DNA from: JBGPIK01 sp041484845
GTDB taxonomy: Bacteria > Desulfobacterota > Binatia > UBA9968
Length of the DNA: 15,997 nucleotides
Direction: 5' to 3'
Assembly: GCA_041484845.1 (NCBI GenBank)
Contig: JBGPIK010000123.1
Coordinates: 1 to 15,997 of the forward strand
Positions 1 through 7,530 of this stretch are shown one piece after another; position 1 is the stretch's first letter, and each line of letters starts with the position of its first letter. The notes below the pieces were generated by a model. It saw only the letters and a list, made by a program, of their open reading frames with translations, ran no database searches and was not told where the DNA came from. A program made the position numbers and the translations under genes.

Positions 1-1
1 G

Positions 2-172
2 GAAAATACTCACAAGCTGGCGATCAACGAGTCGGGATATTGTAAAGCAGGCCCATTGCGCCCGCCATTTCGCCACGTGCCCGGCGAAATTGTGGAGCAT
101 GCCAAACAACAAGCGGCGGCGTGGAAGAAACTCTGCGAAAATTATCCGCCGCAAAAAGCGGCGGCGGCCTAG
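2..172 (+). CDS. C-terminal fragment of a DapA/NanA-family aldolase (partial at left edge)
   Basis: An open frame enters from the left edge and ends at TAG 170-172, giving about 56 residues. The stretch KAGPLRPPF followed by a helical E/K/A/Q-rich tail matches the C-terminal end of dihydrodipicolinate synthase/N-acetylneuraminate lyase family proteins, where a G-P-x-R-P-P motif precedes the last helix. The family consists of (beta/alpha)8-barrel Schiff-base aldolases that act on pyruvate-like substrates. The catalytic lysine and tyrosine lie outside the window, so neither the reaction nor the subfamily can be assigned. Members linked to sugar-acid or aromatic catabolism often sit beside binding proteins and enolase-superfamily enzymes, as here. 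The overlapping frame at 90-305 is very Arg/Lys-rich and is a shadow. Confidence 0.65.
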   Translation, partial: ENTHKLAINESGYCKAGPLRPPFRHVPGEIVEHAKQQAAAWKKLCENYPPQKAAAA

Positions 173-191
173 CAAGGTGCTGATGAAAAAC

Positions 192-230
192 CCTCCGTTC
201 ACCCTTCGAGAGCCTCAGGGCGAACGGAGG
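192..230. repeat. Palindromic (REP/MITE-like) intergenic repeat
   Basis: Arms at 192-205 and 217-230 are inverted copies of 14 bp with one mismatch, around an 11-nt loop (206-216). The arm core reads CCTCCGTTC. It begins 20 nt after the DapA-like stop codon, so as RNA it could act as a 3'-end hairpin, but there is no U-tract. A second, more decayed GTTCGTGC/CTCTCGAAGTACG motif of similar design follows at about 255-285. Confidence 0.6.
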
Positions 231-308
231 ACGGATGAAATCATTGGATATTTTCCGTTCGTGCGGAGTCTCTCGAAGTACGCCGGCATCGCAGAGGAAA
301 GTTAGGTT

Positions 309-1283
309 ATGCCATCGAACACTTTAAGGTTATGGATCAACATCGCTGGGTTCACTTTAGCCTTATCCTTTATTTCGTGTGTCGCGGCAGCCCAGGATTC
401 GCGCCCGATTGTCAGAGTGAGCAGCCCGGGCCTGGGGAGCATGTACACGATGCCGTTTCAGATTGCCCAGGAACAAGGCTTTTATCGAGACGAAGGGCTT
501 GATGTCAGAATCCTCGGAGGAGTCAAAACCGCGCCGAGCATTCAGATGTTGGTTGGCGGTAGCGTGGAAGTGAGTCAGACCGTGGGCACGACTACTTTGG
601 CGGCGATTCTCCAGGGAGCGCCGCTAAAGGTCGTGATGATCTTCAATGATAAACCGGCGTATGCCCTCTATGCAAAAAAAAGCATTCGCAATTTCGCCGA
701 ACTCAAAGGCGCAAAGGTTGCCAGTATCACGCCCGGCAGCACGGGTGATCGACTTCTCAAGATCGTGCTGGAAAAAAACGGTGTCAACTGGAAAAAGGAT
801 TTGCAGATCATCTATATTGGCACCTCGGATGTGCTGATCAAGTCATTGCTTTCTGATTCTGTCGATGCCGCCGTTTTGAGTTTTCCAGGTAATCTAATCG
901 CCAAGGACGCCGGGTTTGTGGAGCTTGCCTCGTTCGCGGGCGAGGCCGGCGCGCTCACCGGCGGCGTGGCTACTGGCGAGCCCTTTTTTTCCAAAAAGCG
1001 AGATGTATTGACGCGGTTCTTACGAGCCACATTAAAGGGGTTGAAGTTTCTAAAAAACAGTAGAGACGGGTCGGCGAAGATCATGGCTAAATTTATGAAC
1101 TTACCTCTCGATACGGCTTTAAGAACTTACGACGTGAGTATTCCCGCCTTTATTTCTGACGGAGTCCTCTCGGAGGACTTTCAAGACAAGGTCCTTGATT
1201 TTCAACTTAAGGCGATCGGATCGGATAAGAAAATATCGAGGGACAAGGTGTTCGATTTCTCTATTGTGAAATCTCTACAATGA
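309..1283 (+). CDS. NMT1/THI5-like periplasmic substrate-binding protein (SBP 1)
   Basis: A 324-residue secreted binding protein of the NMT1/THI5-like (PF09084-type, TauA/SsuA-like) family. Such proteins capture a small organic solute in the periplasm for an ABC importer. Residues 1-28 form a signal peptide ending AAA before Gln29. The mature part opens with the usual VRV..PGLGSMYTMPFQIAQEQGFYRDEGLDV segment (written here only in outline), in which an ageing-substrate pocket is followed by the G-F/Y-x-x-E-G-L-D-V motif. The segment FAELKGAKVA near residue 130 is the classic hinge-lobe motif. It ends in FDFSIVKSLQ, a variant of the D-x-S-F-V-K tail shared by the other three SBPs here. The ATG at 309 has an AGGAAA Shine-Dalgarno 8 nt upstream. 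No permease or ATPase gene is adjacent, and the ligand is unknown. Confidence 0.85.
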   Translation: MPSNTLRLWINIAGFTLALSFISCVAAAQDSRPIVRVSSPGLGSMYTMPFQIAQEQGFYRDEGLDVRILGGVKTAPSIQMLVGGSVEVSQTVGTTTLAAILQGAPLKVVMIFNDKPAYALYAKKSIRNFAELKGAKVASITPGSTGDRLLKIVLEKNGVNWKKDLQIIYIGTSDVLIKSLLSDSVDAAVLSFPGNLIAKDAGFVELASFAGEAGALTGGVATGEPFFSKKRDVLTRFLRATLKGLKFLKNSRDGSAKIMAKFMNLPLDTALRTYDVSIPAFISDGVLSEDFQDKVLDFQLKAIGSDKKISRDKVFDFSIVKSLQ

Positions 1284-1372
1284 ATCGGTGAGGGGCAGTT
1301 ATATAATAAAGCCAACGCTTTGCTCCGCTACGAACCCCAGCATCTCTAAAGAGTTGACCGTGCTCCCTTTCT

Positions 1373-1395
1373 GTGCTCGTCTAGTGCGCGAGCAC
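1373..1395. other. Small intergenic hairpin downstream of SBP 1
   Basis: GTGCTCG at 1373-1379 pairs perfectly with CGAGCAC at 1389-1395 around a 9-nt loop. It lies 90 nt after the SBP 1 stop and about 95 nt before the next start. No T-run follows, so it is only a weak terminator candidate. The same spacer (1284-1488) also carries an isolated TATAAT at 1302-1307 with no convincing -35 box. Confidence 0.25.
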
Positions 1396-1488
1396 GGGTC
1401 ATCCGATACTTGCGCGGCTTATAACGGGCTTCATCCCGGCCTGATTTAGAGCATTTCAAACCTAAATTGCATTTTGCTGCTGGCACTT

Positions 1489-2538
1489 ATGCCGAATTCT
1501 AACGCCACAATCGATAAATCCGCTCCGAGCTCCACTCGTTCGCTGGTCCGGTGGTTTCAACGTCATAAGGAAAAACTCTGGTGGCTGCACAGCTTGTATG
1601 CCCTGATCCTCGGCATTGGGATTATGTGGCTGGGAACGCAGAGATTTGCTTATCTGCGCGTCACCGTTTTTCATATCAGTTTCATATGGCTGTCGAGCTT
1701 GTTCTTGCCGAGACTGCTCAACCATCCTCGTCTGCCGGCGCGCTGGGCGCCGAGGGTTCGGCTGGTTGTCAATTATTTCAACAAAAACTTTTATCAACAG
1801 ATGCTATTTTTCGTGCTGCCGATTTATTATGCCAGCGCTACGCTTTCCTCGCGCAATATTCTCTTCGTGCTGTTGGTAGGATTATCCGCGATTGTATCCA
1901 CCCTCGACGTTATCTATGACCGGCATCTTTCAGTCAGCCGGACACTGACGGCTGGTTTCTTTGCCTTCAATCTTTTCGCTCTGATCAATGTCATGCTGCC
2001 CGTGCTGTGGAGTGTGAGCAACACTTGGACCACGCGGCTGAGCGCGCTGCTCGCCGCAACGGGGTTCTTGACGCTTTTTTATCCGCTCTCGCACTCGAAA
2101 CGCCGCCGGATGGCGCTTGGGGTTTTCATCGCCGTCTTGTCGGTAGCCCTGGTCGAGTCGGGTCGCGCTTTTATCCCGCCGGCGCCATTGCGTTTGGCCA
2201 ACGCGGAATTCGGCATGGGCTTTCAACCGGAGTCGTTGCGCCTGGAATCCACTGTGACTGAGCTTACTCCGCGCCCAACGGTGCGACTCTACGGACTGAC
2301 GGCGATCAAAGCGCCTTTGGGTTTAAACGAAAGGGTGCAACATCGGTGGTACCAGAACGGGAAGCTGATCTGGGCTTCTCCATTTTACAATATGACCGGT
2401 GGGCGCGAGGAAGGTTATCGCGTCTGGACGGCCTGCAGCTTCGATAAAATTGCACCCGGCACCGAGCTACGCTTGGACCTCGAAACGGAAGGCGGGCAAC
2501 TGATCGGCCGCGCATCTTTGAAGGCGGTAAGTGCGTAG
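1489..2538 (+). CDS. DUF5924/DUF2914 multi-pass membrane protein
   Basis: A 349-residue inner-membrane protein of unknown function. About seven hydrophobic helices are visible, near residues 34-50, 58-76, 102-118, 122-141, 152-174, 183-200 and 207-225. The segment NYFNKNFYQQMLFFVLPIYY (residues 95-114) is the hallmark of DUF5924. The soluble C-terminus (about 283-346) fits DUF2914, with H-R-W at 285-287, a tryptophan at 313 and the G-x-L-I-G ending. This presumably places a small beta-rich domain outside the membrane. The frame could begin at a TTG at 1474, but the ATG at 1489 is the better start codon; neither has a clear Shine-Dalgarno. The gene points the same way as SBP 1 but is 205 nt away, so co-transcription is possible but not shown. 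Domain names are from memory of the families. Confidence 0.75.
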   Translation: MPNSNATIDKSAPSSTRSLVRWFQRHKEKLWWLHSLYALILGIGIMWLGTQRFAYLRVTVFHISFIWLSSLFLPRLLNHPRLPARWAPRVRLVVNYFNKNFYQQMLFFVLPIYYASATLSSRNILFVLLVGLSAIVSTLDVIYDRHLSVSRTLTAGFFAFNLFALINVMLPVLWSVSNTWTTRLSALLAATGFLTLFYPLSHSKRRRMALGVFIAVLSVALVESGRAFIPPAPLRLANAEFGMGFQPESLRLESTVTELTPRPTVRLYGLTAIKAPLGLNERVQHRWYQNGKLIWASPFYNMTGGREEGYRVWTACSFDKIAPGTELRLDLETEGGQLIGRASLKAVSA

Positions 2539-2645
2539 AGTCATGACCGAAGGCGCTGGTTGCGGTTCCGCGGCACTCGCGGGAAGCGTCGCCGTCGATG
2601 ACTTTGCGTCGGGCGCCCATGCCTACACCTTCACGGTTATAAGGA

Positions 2646-3635
2646 TTAACGCCCGGTGCCGGCTGTTTCGACTTGTTTCACAAACGATAAATCAACAACC
2701 TCCAGAGGGTCCACTTTGGCGGCTTGCGGGAATTGATCGGTCATCATGTCGAGAGCGGTCTTGATGGCTTCCACCGACGGATAGGGAAATTTCGGCATGC
2801 GGCTGCTAAAATAATTATAGGTTTCCTCCAGCATCTCATCGCTTGCGCCGCGCAAATAGCGTTTCATCGCCGCCAGACCCCGTTCCTTGCTGGTTTTAAA
2901 AACCTGAACGCCGTCGGTCAGCGTTCTTACCAGCCGAAGTGTTACGTCGGGATTCTTTTTGACATTGACCTTGAGCGTTGAAATTCCCACGTAGGGATAT
3001 TGGACACCCAGCGCGTCGAAATCGACCAGTTCGCGAAAGCCCATCTTTTTTGCGAACAGCCTTGCCGGTGTTGTCAGCATGGCAGCATCGACCACGCCGC
3101 GCTCCAGCGCCGGCAGAATTGCCGGAGTTTCCCCCAGGTTGACGAGTTTTACGTCACGGTTGGGGTCGAGGCCCAGTTTCCGCTTGAGAATGTAGACGAG
3201 CAAGATATCATTGATCGCTCCCGGACGCCCGGAGCCGATAACTTTGCCGCGCAGTTCTTTAGCAGTCCTAAGCTTGGGATTGGAAAAAATTGACGCACCG
3301 GTGCTATTGACGAATGACGCGATGATGACCAGATCCTTGCTTCCCACGGCATAGCTCGACACCACTCCGGTTCCCGTCGAGACGACATATTGTGCGTCGC
3401 CGCTGATCAGGAACTGATGGGGCCTCGTCCTGCCGGCATAGACCGATTCAATCTCAAGGCCGTATTTTCGCCCGAGGTGTTCTTCGACCGCAAGCCACAG
3501 CGGCGCATAGGCGCCGGTGAACGAAGAATAAATGATTTTGAGCTTCAGCGGCTCGCCCGCGGCGAAACAAAATGGCGTTACGGCAAGAAGTTCAACACAG
3601 GCTAGAAAACCAAGAAGAGAAATTTTGCGCGTCAT
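2646..3635 (-). CDS. NMT1/THI5-like periplasmic substrate-binding protein (SBP 2)
   Basis: A 329-residue secreted solute-binding protein. The signal peptide runs to about Ala26 (FCFAA-G). The mature part begins LKLKIIYSSFTGAYAPLWLA, followed by KYGLEIESVYAG, the expected first-lobe pattern of NMT1/SsuA-like proteins, and then TAKELRGKVIG as the second-lobe motif. The C-terminus carries VVDLSFVKQVETAG, the tail motif common to all four SBPs in this window. The ATG at 3635 follows a purine-rich AAAGAAAG stretch but no strong Shine-Dalgarno. A promoter with perfect TTGACA lies about 75-105 nt upstream, so the gene is probably transcribed on its own despite following SBP 3 on the same strand with a 222-nt gap. 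The ligand is unknown. Confidence 0.85.
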   Translation of the reverse strand: MTRKISLLGFLACVELLAVTPFCFAAGEPLKLKIIYSSFTGAYAPLWLAVEEHLGRKYGLEIESVYAGRTRPHQFLISGDAQYVVSTGTGVVSSYAVGSKDLVIIASFVNSTGASIFSNPKLRTAKELRGKVIGSGRPGAINDILLVYILKRKLGLDPNRDVKLVNLGETPAILPALERGVVDAAMLTTPARLFAKKMGFRELVDFDALGVQYPYVGISTLKVNVKKNPDVTLRLVRTLTDGVQVFKTSKERGLAAMKRYLRGASDEMLEETYNYFSSRMPKFPYPSVEAIKTALDMMTDQFPQAAKVDPLEVVDLSFVKQVETAGTGR

Positions 3636-3711
3636 GATGCGGTTCTGCTTTCTTTTGTCTCATAAAAGTTATCGCGGGAGCGCTACAAGGGAATTCGCTC
3701 TGCGCGATTGA

Positions 3712-3740
3712 ATAGTAATGTCTGCCTGCCGTGCTGTCAA
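3712..3740 (-). promoter_or_regulatory. Sigma-70-type promoter for SBP 2
   Basis: On the minus strand a perfect TTGACA (-35; plus-strand positions 3735-3740) is separated by exactly 17 nt from TACTAT (-10; 3712-3717, four of six consensus bases). Transcription would start near 3705, giving a leader of about 70 nt before the ATG at 3635. It was found by eye, with no expression evidence. Confidence 0.5.
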
Positions 3741-3857
3741 ACGGTGCCGCAACATGAGGAGGAGCCGCATTGTTTGCGCGGCCATTCTGCTGGCGTCGAA
3801 CTCGGCGTCTGAAATAATGTGAGGCACGCAGTGCCATGGGCCCCGCTGGCAAGCGTC

Positions 3858-4841
3858 TCACGGTTTCCAGCCGGCGGCAGTGAGTTCATTGTTTGCTTTT
3901 TTGACGAAGCTTAAATCGAAGATGTCGCCGATTTTGATTTCGCGCTGCACTTTGGTTGTCTTCTTCATTTCCTCGATCATTGCTTGCAAAACCTTGTCGT
4001 CGCTGTATCCCTCGCGCAAGATTAATTTGGAGTAGAGGTCATAGATCGCGCTGGCCAGCGCGCGGTCCTGCGTTCTTAGAGCGTCCATCATATATTTAGT
4101 TGCCGGTTCGCGTTTGCTGGCGAAATAATTTATTCCCTTGAGGGCCGCGCGGATAAAGCGGAAAATTGTTTCGGGATTTTGTTTGATCTTGTCATTCGCC
4201 GTTGCCAACCCCCCGTCGATGAGGTTGGCATAGTCGCTGGCCGCCGCCAATTTCGTAAATCCTTCCTTTTGCGCCTGAATGCTCATTCCGGTGTTGAACA
4301 GGGTCGCCTGGATCGCCTTGGCTTGTAGTGCCGGGTAACGAACAGAATCTCCACCCATAACTACAAGATTGACATCCTTCGCCGGGTCGATGCCGTTACG
4401 TTTCAAGATTTCTCTGGCGACAATCGCCAGCGAGCCTTCCGGCGACATGATGGCGATATTTTTTCCGCGCAACTGGCTGATCGACTTGATATCAGGTTGG
4501 GCGATGAGATCCCAGCCAGGCTTATCTTGAAAAATTGTGACGATTTTAACCGGCACAGCCCGGACCGCCGCCGCCAGAGCGCTGCCGGCATTGGTGAAAA
4601 AATCGACTTCACCGGCAAGCACCGTTCTGATAGCGATCTCGCCGCGGATGCTGAGGAGCTGCACGTCCAGGCCTTCTTCTCTTAGGTAACCTTCTTTCTG
4701 CGCGATCATGAGGCAGAATACGGAAGTGTTCATCGACGGGTAGGCGACGCGGACGGTTTCGATGGGAAAAGCGGTATCCGCGGCACAAAAACAAACTATG
4801 AAGCAAACAATAAAGAGGCGCGCTACTCTCCGGCAATTCAT
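3858..4841 (-). CDS. NMT1/THI5-like periplasmic substrate-binding protein (SBP 3)
   Basis: A 327-residue secreted solute-binding protein of the same family as its neighbours. The N-terminus is hydrophobic and unusually cysteine-rich (IVCFIVCFCAA), with cleavage likely after Ala21 or Ala24. The mature protein opens VRVAYPSMNTSVFCLMIAQ followed by EGYLREEGLDVQLL, the diagnostic first-lobe motif. SISQLRGKNIAIMSPEGS is the second-lobe motif. The tail FDLSFVKKANNELTAAG matches the shared D-x-S-F-V-K ending. The ATG at 4841 has a strong AAGGGAG Shine-Dalgarno about 7 nt upstream. SBP 2 and SBP 3 diverge clearly in sequence, so they are not a recent tandem duplication. No importer subunits are adjacent. 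Confidence 0.85.
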   Translation of the reverse strand: MNCRRVARLFIVCFIVCFCAADTAFPIETVRVAYPSMNTSVFCLMIAQKEGYLREEGLDVQLLSIRGEIAIRTVLAGEVDFFTNAGSALAAAVRAVPVKIVTIFQDKPGWDLIAQPDIKSISQLRGKNIAIMSPEGSLAIVAREILKRNGIDPAKDVNLVVMGGDSVRYPALQAKAIQATLFNTGMSIQAQKEGFTKLAAASDYANLIDGGLATANDKIKQNPETIFRFIRAALKGINYFASKREPATKYMMDALRTQDRALASAIYDLYSKLILREGYSDDKVLQAMIEEMKKTTKVQREIKIGDIFDLSFVKKANNELTAAGWKP

Positions 4842-5267
4842 CTCAGGCTCCCTTCCTCGGCCGGGCGACGCCGGCGCTCAAATTTGACGGGACGAAATTT
4901 TTTCCGGAACGTGATAAGGATCATAGAGGTGACCGGACCACTAATTCAGCCGAGTTTGCTACCGGCAGGGGATGATGCTCTTGTCGTATGTACGGCGCTA
5001 GCCACACGGCTTTAGCGGCTACTTCGAATTTAGCCCGTAGCCAACCCAGCGGTCAACCGAAAAGAATGGAGAGGAGCTTAAGAGGAAAAAGCACAGTAGG
5101 CCAAGATCCTCTCTGGCCGGTGACTCAATTCTGCGGTTCGTCTTTCAGACTATTCTCGATTTTGCAAAAATATCTCAGGCAACGGCTCGATTAAACGGAA
5201 TATCGGGGTGAAATCGTCGCATTGCGCAGCAGATTTCGGATTCGCGCAAAGCAGCGAGCCGGCGTCG
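4842..5267. other. Gene-free spacer between SBP 3 and bactofilin
   Basis: These 426 nt carry no convincing gene on either strand; the short open frames have implausible composition. It should hold the SBP 3 promoter. A minus-strand TATGAT (4920-4925) is a fair -10 box but has only a poor -35 (CTGAAT, 18-nt spacing). A six-pair inverted repeat GGCTAC/GTAGCC lies at 5017-5022 and 5037-5042. No strong terminator for the bactofilin gene was seen. Confidence 0.4.
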
Positions 5268-5762
5268 TTATCCAGCAGATCCGGTTTTGGCTTTCTCATG
5301 GACTCGAATGCTTGCAAGTTTTGCGCTCTCCGAAGCGGTCCAACCAAACTCGACCATGCCGCGCATACGCGAGCCGGCCGCCACCGTTAATGTCGCCGCC
5401 TTGACATCACCGATGACTTGTCCCGATTCCAAGAGCTTCACCTGAGCGCTTGCCGAAACATTTCCCTCTACTTCGCCTTCGATAGTTACGGTAGCGGCAT
5501 TTATGGTTGCCGCAACGCGGGCGCCCTTATCGATTTCTAAGTTTCCATTAATCTCAATATTACCAGTGAATTTCCCGCCAATCCGCACATCCGCGTCGCC
5601 TTCGATTTTCCCCTCTATCGTGACGCCGGGGCCGAAAAATGACTCGTGGCGCCCTTGCGCTGAAATCTCCTTCCTTGGTGGGACAGGACTCGGCGGTGCT
5701 GATTGCTCTTGCGCCGGGGCGGTGCCCTGTTCGTTTTCCGTTGTTTCTTTCCAAAGCGCCAT
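5268..5762 (-). CDS. Bactofilin (polymer-forming cytoskeletal protein)
   Basis: A 164-residue bactofilin (PF04519/DUF583 type). These proteins self-assemble without nucleotide into filaments made of short right-handed beta-helices, often at the inner face of the membrane. The core occupies about residues 43-140, with the alternating pattern FFGPGVTIEGKIEGDADVRI, then GNIEINGNLEIDKGARV and repeated V-x-A/G-x-V turns. A Pro/Gln/Ala-rich flexible N-terminus (10-32) and a charged C-terminal tail flank it, both typical. The chosen ATG at 5762 has a perfect GGAGGT 4 nt upstream. A longer frame reaching a TTG at 5831 gives an implausible extension and was discarded. The length is normal for the family. 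The gene stands alone, with no peptidase M23 or cell-division partner nearby. Confidence 0.88.
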   Translation of the reverse strand: MALWKETTENEQGTAPAQEQSAPPSPVPPRKEISAQGRHESFFGPGVTIEGKIEGDADVRIGGKFTGNIEINGNLEIDKGARVAATINAATVTIEGEVEGNVSASAQVKLLESGQVIGDVKAATLTVAAGSRMRGMVEFGWTASESAKLASIRVHEKAKTGSAG

Positions 5763-5766
5763 GGGA

Positions 5767-5772
5767 ACCTCC
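5767..5772 (-). promoter_or_regulatory. Shine-Dalgarno deciding the bactofilin start
   Basis: GGAGGT on the minus strand, 4 nt before the ATG at 5762. It makes this codon, rather than the upstream TTG at 5831, the likely start. Confidence 0.7.
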
Positions 5773-6179
5773 GTAAGGGCTGGATTAAGGATGACTCTGT
5801 TCATTAGAAAATGAGCGAACGTTTTGCCCAAAGACGCAAAGCGGATGCCAGGGATGCGGAGGGGCCATGCGTCCTAGAGCCATATCGGATCAGACGTTTA
5901 GCGATCGGATTCGATAATGGACGCACAAAGATTTCCCTGTAATTTCGTCATCGTGGCTTAGCCTTTCCTGCGCGGACAAAAAGATAGTGGTCGAGTGGGC
6001 CACGTCACCATTGTCTGAGCTTAGTTCAAGATTGTCATGCCGGGAATAAACTTGAACGTTCGGCTGACGCAGAAATATTCCGGGCCCAAATTTGCGCACG
6101 GGCTTCAATATACTCTTGACGGCCACGTGCGGCAACCATGACCGCGATGACGCGGAAGTGAGGTAGTGTCAGTTTGAAC

Positions 6180-6249
6180 AAGATCCCTCACATTCGTTCG
6201 GGATGACAGATCGAGTAAATTGTCATTCCGAGCGGAGCGAGGAATCTTT
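6180..6249. repeat. Dispersed palindromic repeat, copy A (inside-out arrangement)
   Basis: Arms at 6180-6208 and 6221-6249 are inverted copies of about 28 nt with several mismatches, separated by a 12-nt spacer. Each arm carries the GTCATTCC/GGGATGAC end and a GAGCGAGGAATCTT-like body. In copies B and C the GTCAT ends are outermost, but here they face inward, so this copy joins two half-elements back to back. Confidence 0.65.
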
Positions 6250-6354
6250 CTTGATGCCAACAAGACGGAGTGTCCAAAGTAAACCACTACCGGAGGTGAT
6301 AGGGGGATTGACTTGCGCGCGTCATTTGCGCTAACGGTGTGCGCGAGAAGGCGC

Positions 6355-6360
6355 GGAGGT
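6355..6360 (+). promoter_or_regulatory. Shine-Dalgarno supporting the TTG start at 6365
   Basis: A perfect GGAGGT sits 4 nt before TTG 6365-6367. It has the same geometry as the bactofilin ribosome-binding site and supports the unusual start codon. Confidence 0.7.
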
Positions 6361-6364
6361 CAAT

Positions 6365-7453
6365 TTGCAGATCACTGATATCAAGGCAACGTTACATCGA
6401 GTTCCGGTAAAAGTGCCGTTGCTCGACGAAAAAATCTGGACGTCGATATTGTTCGCCGTCGTCGAGACCGACCAGGGGGTAACCGGTTACGGATTGACGC
6501 GCGGTTCGCTGCGATTCGGCCTTAAAGAGTTCATTAACCGCGAGGTCGCGCCGTTCCTGCGCGGCAAGAATCCATTGGAAACCGAACGCATCTGGAATCA
6601 GCTTTACAAAACGTTTAACCCGCGGGCGCAGACCGGCATGTGGAGCTCGGCCGTGAGCGCCATCGACATCGCGCTCTGGGACATCAAAGGCAAACACTAC
6701 AAAGAACCCGTGTGGCGCCTGCTCGGCGGAGCGCAGAACCCGGTCCCGTCTTACGTCACCTTCGGCCTGAAGCAATACACGAAAGAGCAATTGGTGGAAG
6801 TGGCGAAACAGTTAATCACGCAAGGCGAGCATAGACTCAAGATGGTTGTCGCCATCGATCCGGAGAGTCCGAGCGTGGACGCGGCGCGCGTGCGCGCGGT
6901 TCGGGAATCGGTGGGTGACGATGTCGAACTCATGATCGACGCCAATTACCTATTCTCTTTCAACCGCGCTCTGGAACTTTGCAAGCTGGTCGAGCCGTAT
7001 CGCATCACCTGGTTCGAGGAGCCGGTGTATCAAAACGACGCCGCGCTTTTGGCGGAACTGCGACGTCACACGTGCATTCCCATCGCCGCCGGACAAAATG
7101 AAGGGCACCGCTTTCGCCACCGCGAGCTGATCGTCAATCGCGCCGTCGATATCGCGCAGCCCAACGTTTGCTCGGTCGGCGGCTATACCGAGGCGGTCAA
7201 GGTCGCGGCACTGGCACAGGCCTTTAACCTGCCGATTGCCAACGGCGGCGGCTGGCCGCATCACAACATGCACCTGCAGGCGGCGATGGCCAACGGCTGG
7301 CGCGTGGAATTTCATTTCGAAATGTGGGGCGTCGGCGACGCGATCTATAAAGAGCCGCCCGCGCCGGAGCGCGGCTGGGTGACGCTGCCGGAAAGCGCAG
7401 GCTTAGGTTTGGAACCGCGCTGGGACGCGCTGCAAGAATACGAGGAGCATTAG
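6365..7453 (+). CDS. Mandelate racemase/muconate lactonizing enzyme family protein (enolase superfamily)
   Basis: A 362-residue cytoplasmic enzyme with the capping domain at about 1-120 and the (beta/alpha)7-beta barrel at 125-350. The family abstracts a proton next to a carboxylate to form a Mg-stabilised enediolate, leading to racemization, dehydration or cycloisomerization of acids. The three metal ligands are visible: Asp192 (MIDAN), Glu218 (WFEEP) and Glu246 (GQNE). The first general-base site reads R157-L-K159 rather than the usual K-x-K. On the other face, a His in the PHHNMH segment (299/300) and Glu315 fit the mandelate racemase subgroup, but the Asp of the His-Asp dyad is replaced by Asn267 (AQPNVCSVGG). 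A sugar-acid dehydratase is the default guess; the substrate is unknown. The TTG start is backed by GGAGGT. It converges on the gene at 7531. Confidence 0.85.
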   Translation: MQITDIKATLHRVPVKVPLLDEKIWTSILFAVVETDQGVTGYGLTRGSLRFGLKEFINREVAPFLRGKNPLETERIWNQLYKTFNPRAQTGMWSSAVSAIDIALWDIKGKHYKEPVWRLLGGAQNPVPSYVTFGLKQYTKEQLVEVAKQLITQGEHRLKMVVAIDPESPSVDAARVRAVRESVGDDVELMIDANYLFSFNRALELCKLVEPYRITWFEEPVYQNDAALLAELRRHTCIPIAAGQNEGHRFRHRELIVNRAVDIAQPNVCSVGGYTEAVKVAALAQAFNLPIANGGGWPHHNMHLQAAMANGWRVEFHFEMWGVGDAIYKEPPAPERGWVTLPESAGLGLEPRWDALQEYEEH

Positions 7454-7530
7454 ACCGAATCAAAGCGATTTGAGATTGAATCTTCGCGATCAAACCTCCG
7501 GGCTGACGCGCCATTGGATCCCGTTCTCGT

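Larger units (their letters stand above)
5773..6364. other. Divergent spacer between bactofilin and the enolase-superfamily gene
   Basis: This stretch of about 590 nt must hold both promoters. A plus-strand TTGACT at 6308-6313 is a possible -35 for the downstream gene, but the matching -10 is poor. It contains the palindromic repeat at 6180-6249 and a 7-bp inverted repeat GTTCAAG/CTTGAAC (6024-6030, 6051-6057). Open frames here (5890-6135, 6105-6287) look spurious; the second is largely a translation of the repeat itself. Confidence 0.4.

Noticed and set aside
90..305. 71-residue plus-strand open frame
   Set aside because: Arg/Lys-rich shadow of the DapA-like end, continuing into the palindromic repeats. 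The other frame (2-172) carries the recognisable family motif.
3592..3861. 89-residue minus-strand frame between SBP 3 and SBP 2
   Set aside because: GTG start overlapping the SBP 3 stop, low-complexity composition, and it runs over the SBP 2 promoter and start.
6105..6287. 60-residue minus-strand open frame containing RKIPRSARNDN
   Set aside because: It is a translation of the palindromic repeat, a common source of false small proteins.
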